A DNA stretch of 10,422 nucleotides from Hyphomicrobiales bacterium (GTDB lineage Bacteria; Pseudomonadota; Alphaproteobacteria; Rhizobiales; Beijerinckiaceae), in contig PLUH01000192.1 in the NCBI GenBank assembly GCA_003164825.1, positions 2,306 through 12,727 of the forward strand, in the 5' to 3' direction. Positions 1 to 10,422 of the stretch are shown here, piece by piece (within the stretch, counting starts at the first letter, position 1; each line of letters opens with the position of its first letter). The notes below the pieces were generated by a model. It saw only the letters and a program-made list of their open reading frames with translations. It did not search any database and was not told where the DNA came from. The position numbers were made by a program, and so were the translations under genes.

Positions 1-53
1 ACGAAAGCCCCAATTCCTTTCAAGCCCGGCCATTTTATCCCGGATTTAGCGAC

Positions 54-716
54 GTGACTCACGACGAGAGTAGCGGCGCAATTCTGTCGCAGCTGTCGGA
101 ACGGCTGGATATCCTGGCGAGCGCGGCGCATCCCCAACTCCGCGCGGCGTGCCGCAAGATAGCGGTTGGGGACGAGTTCGCCCTGACGCCGGCAGAGCTT
201 CGTCCCATGGACCGCGCCATCGCTTCGGTGCGTCGCGCGAGCGGAGCGGCAAGGATCGTCGCCAAGGCGCTCCTGGCGGAGCTTGGCGGTCCACCTGCGG
301 TTGAGCTGCCCCGCTCCTCCGCGTCTCGCGCGCCTCAGTGGCCGTCGGGCTTTGTCGGTTCGCTCGCCCATGATGACGAATTCGCCGTGGCCGCGGTCAC
401 GCGCGCGCCCTCGATCCGCGGCGTCGGCATCGACGTCGAACCGCCGCTGCCGCTGCCCGGGGACTTGCTCGACGTGATCGCCACCGCGAACGAACGCGAG
501 CAGCTCAAAGGCGACCTCGTCTCCGCCCGGCTGCTCTTCTGCATGAAGGAAGCCGTCTACAAGGCGACATATCCAATTGACGGTATGTTTCTGGAGCATC
601 ACGACGTAGAAATCCATCTGACGTCATCTGTCGCCTTAACCAACTCCGGGCATAGTCTGCGGATCTATGCGATGGCGCGCCCGAGGCTGATTGCTCTGGC
701 GCTTTTAACATCCTAG
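54..716 (+). CDS. 4'-phosphopantetheinyl transferase, EntD/Sfp type
   Basis: The predicted enzyme moves the phosphopantetheine arm of coenzyme A onto the active serine of carrier proteins, turning apo into holo forms in the cytoplasm. The 220-residue product has the family's three landmarks in order: an S-x-A-H-D-D block at about 103-108 (CoA-binding, H106), GVGIDVEP at 123-130 whose D127 and E129 would hold the magnesium ion, and KEAVYK at 165-170, the W/F-x-x-KEA-x-x-K signature. Length fits the EntD group (roughly 200-250). The start is GTG with no clear ribosome binding site, and the frame stays open to the left edge, so a start further upstream is possible. The end of the gene is less GC-rich than its middle. 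It lies 92 nt upstream of the NRPS on the same strand, so the two carrier proteins there are its likely substrates. Confidence 0.9.
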   Translation: MTHDESSGAILSQLSERLDILASAAHPQLRAACRKIAVGDEFALTPAELRPMDRAIASVRRASGAARIVAKALLAELGGPPAVELPRSSASRAPQWPSGFVGSLAHDDEFAVAAVTRAPSIRGVGIDVEPPLPLPGDLLDVIATANEREQLKGDLVSARLLFCMKEAVYKATYPIDGMFLEHHDVEIHLTSSVALTNSGHSLRIYAMARPRLIALALLTS

Positions 717-808
717 GACTAAACCCTGCTTTGCCGTCCTGGACAGAGGCTTGACAGATCCAAGGGCGCGGCGGGGCCAGTATTGGCGCCGCGGCGCCCA
801 AGGGGAAG

Positions 809-6811
<6,003 letters not shown>

Positions 6812-6828
6812 GAAAGCGAGCAGCCCGC

Positions 6829-6866
6829 CAGGCGCGGCCATGAGCCGGAGCGCCATCGCGCGCCTG
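6829..6866. terminator. Possible hairpin between convergent genes
   Basis: CAGGCGCG at 6829-6836 is the exact reverse complement of CGCGCCTG at 6859-6866, a stem of 8 GC-rich pairs around a 22-nt loop. It sits in the 93-nt gap between the stop of the NRPS and the stop of the convergent PLP enzyme, where a two-way terminator would be expected. There is no run of T on either side, so it is not a standard intrinsic terminator, and such short GC stems arise easily by chance here. Confidence 0.25.
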
Positions 6867-6904
6867 CGACGACTCTTGGGGGCGGCAAACCGATCCGGCC
6901 GCCT

Positions 6905-8071
6905 TTACCGGGTCGGAAGGGCGCCCATGAGTTCGCCGATTCGCCGTGTCGTTTTCAGACCAGCGCCAGTCAGCACAAGCACGGTCGTCTCGCCGGGTTG
7001 AATGACGCCGCGTTCTAGCAGTCTTGTGAACGCGGCGGCGGCGATGGCGGAGGTCGGCTCCACATAGAGGCCGATCCGGCCCAGTTCGAGCAGAGCTTCT
7101 TCGATCTCAACTTCCGAAACTGTGACGGTCGCGCCGCCGGAACGCCGCAGGGCGGCCAGGACTTCGCGGGCCCGCACAGGCTTCGCGATCGACGCGCCGT
7201 CCGCGATTGTCGGACGGACCTCAACCGGCACAAGATCGCTGGACCCGGCCTTGAAGCTTGCGTCAAGCGGCGCGCAATTCTCCGGCTGCGCAGCGAACAG
7301 CCGGGGCCGACTCGCGATCTCGCCGCGGCATAGAAGCTCGCTGAAGCCGATATCGCAGCCAAGGATGTTGCTGCCCGCGCCGGTCGGGATGATGAGATTG
7401 TCAGGCTCCTTAAACCCCAGATCCTCCCAAAGCTCATAGGCCAACGTCTTGGCGCCCTGTAGGAAGAACGGCTGCCAGTTGTGGCCGGCGTAGAAAATAC
7501 TGGCGGCCTGGCGCGCCGCCGCGTCGCTGGTTTCTTGACGAGTTCCAGGAATCAACTCGACCTCGGCGCCGTAGCTGCGCATCTGCACCGTCTTGTCATT
7601 CGGTGTGTGGGCAGGGACCAGAATCTTCGCCGCAATGCCGCCGGCGGCCGCATAAGCTGCGATCGCCGCCCCGCCGTTTCCGGAGCTGTCCTCCAGAAGT
7701 CTGGTGACGCCCTGGCTGCGCAGGATCGAGACCATCACGGAGGCGCCCCGGTCCTTGAAGCTCCCGGTGGGGGAAAACCATTCGAGCTTGAGCCGGGCAG
7801 GAACGCCCGCCCATCTGCGGGAGACGAGAGGCGTGCAACCCTCTCCCATCGTGATCGGATCAGGAATGTAAACCGGTAGGGCGGCCGCGTAGCGCCACAG
7901 CGATCGCTTCGCGGTATCGATCATGTTGCGCGCGAGTCCCGGCAACTGCGTGATCATGAGCGGCGCGCCGGTGTCAGAACACCACCGCGGTTCCGAGATC
8001 GGATACCTCTGACCGCTTATTGGATCGACATACGCCGGAGCTTCCCGCAGCGGCTTCACGTCATTCGGCAT
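6905..8071 (-). CDS. PLP-dependent enzyme of the threonine synthase superfamily (fold type II)
   Basis: The 388-residue product has the hallmarks of fold-type II PLP enzymes: a GEGCTPL motif at 76-82, SFKDRG at 104-109 with K106 as the likely Schiff-base lysine, an SSGNGG substrate loop at 129-134 and a PTGAGSN phosphate-binding loop at 229-235. The GEG-TPL and SFKDRG pair is typical of threonine synthases, but related dehydratases and lyases share it, so the reaction cannot be fixed; beta-elimination or replacement on a hydroxy- or phospho-amino acid is the family range. Residues about 15-40 align with the N-terminal zinc ribbon of threonine synthases but keep only one cysteine (C31). I chose ATG at 8071; the same frame extends to a TTG at 8161, but those 30 extra residues do not look like family sequence. 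It is convergent with the NRPS and 98 nt downstream of the crotonase gene, perhaps cotranscribed with it. Confidence 0.85.
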   Translation of the reverse strand: MPNDVKPLREAPAYVDPISGQRYPISEPRWCSDTGAPLMITQLPGLARNMIDTAKRSLWRYAAALPVYIPDPITMGEGCTPLVSRRWAGVPARLKLEWFSPTGSFKDRGASVMVSILRSQGVTRLLEDSSGNGGAAIAAYAAAGGIAAKILVPAHTPNDKTVQMRSYGAEVELIPGTRQETSDAAARQAASIFYAGHNWQPFFLQGAKTLAYELWEDLGFKEPDNLIIPTGAGSNILGCDIGFSELLCRGEIASRPRLFAAQPENCAPLDASFKAGSSDLVPVEVRPTIADGASIAKPVRAREVLAALRRSGGATVTVSEVEIEEALLELGRIGLYVEPTSAIAAAAFTRLLERGVIQPGETTVLVLTGAGLKTTRRIGELMGALPTR

Positions 8072-8169
8072 GCCCCGATCTTGGCATCTTGGAGACGGAT
8101 CCCGCAAACCGATGGCCGGCGCCGTCAGCAATCCGCCGCGGCCGGCGATGGCGCCGACCAAGTCGAGCG

Positions 8170-8970
8170 CTAGCCGTGGGCCAGCGGCGCGGTCGGCCCA
8201 CGGAACGCGAATTTCGCCGCCCGTTTGGCCGCGAAGGCCGCCCGCCCTTCGGCGAAATCCGGCCCCAGCGCGGCCGCCTCGGCGAGCGCGCGGAACCCCG
8301 GCGTCTCTTGGCTCATGCCGGCGGCGATCGCATCGACGGCGCGTTTGCCGCCGCGGATCGAGACCTGGCTGAGTTCGGCCAAGCCGCGCGCATAGCCGAG
8401 CACGGTCTCCTCAAGCGCGGTCTCGATCCTCCGGTCGATGAGCCCGATCGCCAGCGCCTCCTCGGTTTCGATCCGCCGCCCGGTGAACAGGAGATCCTTG
8501 GCCCGCGACGGGCCGACCAGCTCGACCAGCCGGCGGGTCTCGGCATGGCCGTAGACGAGGCCGAGCCTGGCGGGAGTGATCGCAAGGTGCGCGTCGGCGG
8601 CGCAGAATCTCAGATCGCAGGCGAGCGCGAGGCCAAGGCCGCCCCCGACCGCGACCCCGCGCATCACGGCGATGGTCGGGCGATCGAGATCCATCAGCGC
8701 CCTGAGGCCGTCCTGGACCGCGTCGCCATAATCGCGCGTCGCCGCGGCGTCGCGGTAAACCTCGTCGAATTCGGAAATGTCGGCGCCGGCGCTGAAATGC
8801 GCGCCTTCGCCCTCGACGAGCGCGATCAGCACGTCCTCGCGCGCCTCGATCGCCGTGCGGATTGCCGGGAGGGCCCGCCACATCGCCCGGGTGATCGCGT
8901 TGCGACGCTCCGGGCGATTGAGAACGATGCGGGCGAACGGCGGCTCGAAGCGCAGGGAAATATCGGTCAT
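8170..8970 (-). CDS. Crotonase-superfamily protein (enoyl-CoA hydratase/isomerase-like)
   Basis: The 266-residue product matches the crotonase fold, which binds acyl-CoA and stabilises a thioester enolate. FSAGADISEF at 59-68 forms the first half of the oxyanion hole and GVAVGGGLGLALACDLRF at 105-122 the second; LNRPERRNAI at 17-26 is the usual N-terminal signature. The two catalytic glutamates of classical enoyl-CoA hydratase are both absent: the first position is G113 (GGGLG in place of GGGCE), the second A134 (TPARLG in place of PEILLG). A T-P-x-x-L-G form in this place reminds me of the methylmalonyl-CoA decarboxylase branch, so hydratase is not the best name. The ATG at 8970 has GAGGG about 5 nt upstream and fits the family length; the frame runs on to 9045 without family-like sequence. 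It lies upstream of the PLP enzyme on the same strand and is divergent from the toxin-antitoxin pair. Confidence 0.9.
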   Translation of the reverse strand: MTDISLRFEPPFARIVLNRPERRNAITRAMWRALPAIRTAIEAREDVLIALVEGEGAHFSAGADISEFDEVYRDAAATRDYGDAVQDGLRALMDLDRPTIAVMRGVAVGGGLGLALACDLRFCAADAHLAITPARLGLVYGHAETRRLVELVGPSRAKDLLFTGRRIETEEALAIGLIDRRIETALEETVLGYARGLAELSQVSIRGGKRAVDAIAAGMSQETPGFRALAEAAALGPDFAEGRAAFAAKRAAKFAFRGPTAPLAHG

Positions 8971-9147
8971 GAGGCCCTCGAGGCGCGCCGGACAAGACGC
9001 CTTTCGGCCTTCCTTAGCATTTTGCTCGCCGCCACGGGCGATCATGAGCGCCCTTGGCGACGGCCTCGACGAGGATCAAGCGTGCGCGGAGCGCCGCCGC
9101 GGCGGCCCCTTGAGGCCGAGGCGCCAAGTCGGGAGAACGGGACGGCC

Positions 9148-9176
9148 TTGAATGGCGTCGCGACCAGAGCTATTTA
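9148..9176 (+). promoter_or_regulatory. Sigma-70-like promoter of the toxin-antitoxin operon
   Basis: TTGAAT at 9148-9153 and TATTTA at 9171-9176 are separated by exactly 17 bp and resemble the -35 and -10 consensus (4 of 6 matches each by my count, with TTG and TA--T- kept). Transcription would begin about 7 nt after the -10, at or next to the antitoxin ATG at 9183, giving a leaderless message. This agrees with the lack of a Shine-Dalgarno sequence before that ATG. Confidence 0.5.
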
Positions 9177-9181
9177 AGCTC
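9167..9181. promoter_or_regulatory. Palindrome over the -10, likely antitoxin operator
   Basis: GAGCT-ATTTA-AGCTC is an inverted repeat with perfect 5-bp arms that covers the whole -10 hexamer and ends 1 nt before the antitoxin start. Type II antitoxins usually repress their own operon by binding such sites, alone or with the toxin. The position is what one would expect of an autoregulatory operator; binding itself is inferred. Confidence 0.45.
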
Positions 9182-9182
9182 G

Positions 9183-9476
9183 ATGAAAAAAGCCAGCATA
9201 ACCGAGACCAAGAACAACCTCAGCGCCTTGATCGACGGCCTGAGGGGCGGCTCCCCGGTGTTGATCGTCGATCGGGGGCGACCGGTCGCGCGACTGGAGC
9301 CCGTCGCCGGGCGCGAGGACGGCGGCCAAGATGGGCGATTGTCGCGGCTGGTCCGCGACGGCGTGCTTCGGCCGCGCCGGACCGGTCCGCCCGCGGCTCT
9401 TTTCAGCGCCTCTCCGCCGCGCGCCGATGCGTCGGCCGTCGAATTGCTCATCAACGAGCGGCGGGAAGGGCGGTGA
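9183..9476 (+). CDS. Phd/YefM-family antitoxin
   Basis: This 97-residue protein is the antitoxin of a type II pair. The first 45 residues fit the Phd/YefM DNA-binding fold: a start like MKKASITETKNNLSALID, then GGSPVLIVDRGRPVARLEPV at about 22-41, the strand-turn-strand typical of the family (usually V-x-x-x-G-x-P-V-A-x-L-x-P). The rest (about 46-97) is polar, rich in Arg, Gly, Pro and Ala, and is probably the flexible part that wraps the toxin and is open to proteolysis; AVELLINERR at 85-94 could be the toxin-binding helix. The start is the ATG just after the palindrome; no ribosome binding site is seen, in keeping with a leaderless message. Its stop codon overlaps the start of the toxin gene. 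Confidence 0.85.
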   Translation: MKKASITETKNNLSALIDGLRGGSPVLIVDRGRPVARLEPVAGREDGGQDGRLSRLVRDGVLRPRRTGPPAALFSASPPRADASAVELLINERREGR

Positions 9477-9907
9477 AATTCTGGGACGCCTCGGCGATCG
9501 TGCCGCTGCTGGTCGCCGAGACCATAACGCGACCCCTGCAGGCGCTGGCGAGGCGAGATTCGGACATGCTGGCGTGGTGGGGGTCGCAAGTGGAGTGCGC
9601 TTCGGCAGTGGCCCGCCTCGAGCGCGCCGGTCACCTCGACAGGAGCGGCGCGGCGCTTGCTTTCGATCGGTTGAAGCAGCTCGCCGACGGGTGGCACGAG
9701 ATCGAGCCCAGCGAGATCGTGCGCGAGAACGCCGTGCGGTTTCTTCGCGTTCATCCGCTTCGGGCGGCCGATGCGCTTCAGCTTGCAGCGGCCTTCCTCG
9801 CCGCCGAACGCCGTCCCTCGTCGCTCGAAGTCGTCACGCTCGACGACCGCCTCGCCGACGCGGCGCGGAAGGAAGGGTTCGAGTTGATCGACGTTATCGC
9901 GGACTGA
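9473..9907 (+). CDS. vapC: VapC-type PIN-domain ribonuclease toxin
   Basis: The 144-residue product is a PIN-domain protein, the toxin of a VapBC-type pair; such toxins cut RNA, often tRNA or rRNA, using magnesium bound by acidic residues. The acidic set is complete: D5 in FWDASAIV, E41 in QVECASAVARLE, D100 in RAADALQLA and D124/D125 in VTLDDRLADAA. The start is the GTG at 9473, which overlaps the antitoxin stop as GTGA and has a purine-rich GGGAAGGG just upstream, so translation is probably coupled to the antitoxin. A longer frame reaches back to 9152, but it would only overlap the antitoxin in another register. The target RNA cannot be read from the sequence. Confidence 0.93.
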   Translation: MKFWDASAIVPLLVAETITRPLQALARRDSDMLAWWGSQVECASAVARLERAGHLDRSGAALAFDRLKQLADGWHEIEPSEIVRENAVRFLRVHPLRAADALQLAAAFLAAERRPSSLEVVTLDDRLADAARKEGFELIDVIAD

Positions 9908-9980
9908 ACAGGGAGCAGGCGTTCGCAATTCAGTCTTGAAGCGCCGCTTTGGGTAAGCGATTGCCGCTGCGTCCACGTGC

Positions 9981-9993
9981 GCCACATTGTGGC
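9981..9993. promoter_or_regulatory. 13-bp palindrome upstream of the membrane protein gene
   Basis: GCCACA-T-TGTGGC is a perfect inverted repeat with 6-bp arms, 51 nt before the start of the partial membrane protein gene. It could be an operator for an unknown regulator. I see no convincing -35/-10 pair next to it, and one such site may be chance. Confidence 0.2.
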
Positions 9994-10006
9994 CAAGAGT
10001 GCGAGT

Positions 10007-10048
10007 ATGAACAGACGGGGCGAGCGGTATTCAGGACGGGATGGATGA
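10007..10048 (+). other. Possible 13-codon leader ORF
   Basis: ATG at 10007 opens a 13-codon frame (MNRRGERYSGRDG) whose TGA at 10046-10048 overlaps the ATG of the next gene as ATGA, an arrangement used for translational coupling. Nothing else shows that it is translated; it has no clear ribosome binding site. Confidence 0.15.
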
Positions 10049-10422
10049 CTGGAGCCGAAAACTCTGCCCCATCGATCCCAGCGACAGCGGCGCCCTCCCG
10101 TTTTCCAATTTGGCTGGCTGCGATCGGCCTTGGTGTTCCCTTGGCCTTGATCCTGTTCGCGGCCTCTCCGCTCGGGCCAGATTTCATCTATGTGATGGTT
10201 GGAATACCCGCTCTCTTATTTATGTGGGCGATAGCGGGCGCCGGAGCCGTGGTCGTAAGCGTACGGTCGGCCATGCGAAAGGAATGGAGGCGATGTCTCA
10301 TCGCTTTGGTTCTGCCAATCGTTTTGCTGGTCGTCGCACTCGATCCATTCAGATTTGTCAGATCATGCAATTATATTGGAGACGTGGTCCACTTTATCGT
10401 CAGCAAGCCCTACTATGATCGG
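10045..10422 (+). CDS. Small membrane protein of unknown function, 5' part only
   Basis: From ATG at 10045 the frame stays open for 126 codons to the window edge, so the gene is truncated on the right. I do not recognise the family with confidence. The visible part has a polar N terminus of about 20 residues rich in Ala, Pro and Ser, then three hydrophobic stretches: about 21-42 (PIWLAAIGLGVPLALILF), 47-72 (FIYVMVGIPALLFMWAIAG) and 84-99 (CLIALVLPIVLLVVAL), with a positively charged RSAMRKEWRR between the second and third that would face the cytoplasm. After the third come DPFRF and GDVVHFIVSKPYYD. AGGA at 10033-10036 lies 8 nt before this ATG, a fair ribosome binding site. The hydrophobic pattern supports this frame over the one starting at 10041. 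Base composition is lower in GC than the rest (25 of 60 bases in 10321-10380), which hints at a different origin. Confidence 0.7.
   Translation, partial: MTGAENSAPSIPATAAPSRFPIWLAAIGLGVPLALILFAASPLGPDFIYVMVGIPALLFMWAIAGAGAVVVSVRSAMRKEWRRCLIALVLPIVLLVVALDPFRFVRSCNYIGDVVHFIVSKPYYDR

Noticed and set aside
751..756. TTGACA, a perfect -35 hexamer before the NRPS
   Set aside because: No acceptable -10 lies 16-18 bp downstream; the nearest TATT at 781 is too far. Cotranscription with the transferase remains possible.
8072..8161. TTG-started extension of the PLP enzyme
   Set aside because: The 30 added residues are low-complexity and unlike family sequence; ATG at 8071 gives a normal length.
9093..9106. 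14-bp palindrome GCCGCCGCGGCGGC
   Set aside because: It is made only of G and C in a GC-rich gap and has no promoter or gene feature placed around it; chance is likely.
9044..9151. 35-codon + strand ORF between the crotonase and antitoxin genes
   Set aside because: It is Arg/Gly/Pro-rich, without ribosome binding site or recognisable motif, and runs over the -35 of the toxin-antitoxin promoter.
8020..9177. 385-codon open frame on the + strand opposite the crotonase gene
   Set aside because: The - strand there encodes clear crotonase motifs; the + frame is Arg/Pro/Asp-rich without any domain, so it is a shadow.
9152..9472. Longer N-terminal extension of the VapC frame
   Set aside because: It would overlap the antitoxin in another register and is Arg-rich noise; PIN proteins start right before the F-x-D-A-S motif, as at 9473.
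9170..9985. 271-codon - strand frame across the toxin-antitoxin pair
   Set aside because: It is antisense to intact antitoxin and PIN motifs and shows no domain of its own.
10041..10418. Overlapping + frame of 125 codons
   Set aside because: It has no hydrophobic or domain pattern, whereas the frame 10045 onward has three membrane-like segments and a well-spaced AGGA.

Overview
The window reads as chromosomal DNA of a GC-rich bacterium, most likely an alphaproteobacterium. I infer this from the strong GC bias at third codon positions and the general look of the proteins; no rRNA or other phylogenetic marker is present, so it is only a lean. There is no tRNA, rRNA, CRISPR array, insertion sequence or phage gene that I can see.

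Left block (1-6811, + strand): a small nonribosomal peptide locus. A 4'-phosphopantetheinyl transferase of the EntD/Sfp type (54-716) is followed after 92 nt by a single 2000-residue NRPS (809-6811) ordered A-PCP-C-A-PCP-TE. The transferase would load both carrier proteins of the synthetase. My hand-read adenylation codes are DVWHFSLIEK for module 1 (serine-like) and DAMWIGGTFK for module 2 (valine-like), so the simplest predicted product is a Ser-Val dipeptide, or a cyclised or oligomerised form released by the thioesterase. The first module has no condensation domain, only a scrap of C-A linker. The two A domains are nearly identical in their flanks but different in the substrate-binding core.

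Middle block (6905-8970, - strand), convergent with the NRPS: a fold-type II PLP enzyme of the threonine synthase superfamily whose zinc ribbon is decayed, preceded on the same strand by a crotonase-superfamily protein lacking both glutamates of classical enoyl-CoA hydratase. They are 98 nt apart and could be one transcript. No link to the peptide pathway is shown.

Right block (9148-9907, + strand): a compact type II toxin-antitoxin pair, a Phd/YefM-like antitoxin and a PIN-domain VapC toxin overlapping by 4 nt (GTGA). A sigma-70-like promoter with a palindrome over its -10 lies immediately upstream and would give a leaderless message.

The right edge (10045-10422) holds the 5' part of an unrecognised small membrane protein gene in visibly less GC-rich DNA, cut off by the window end.
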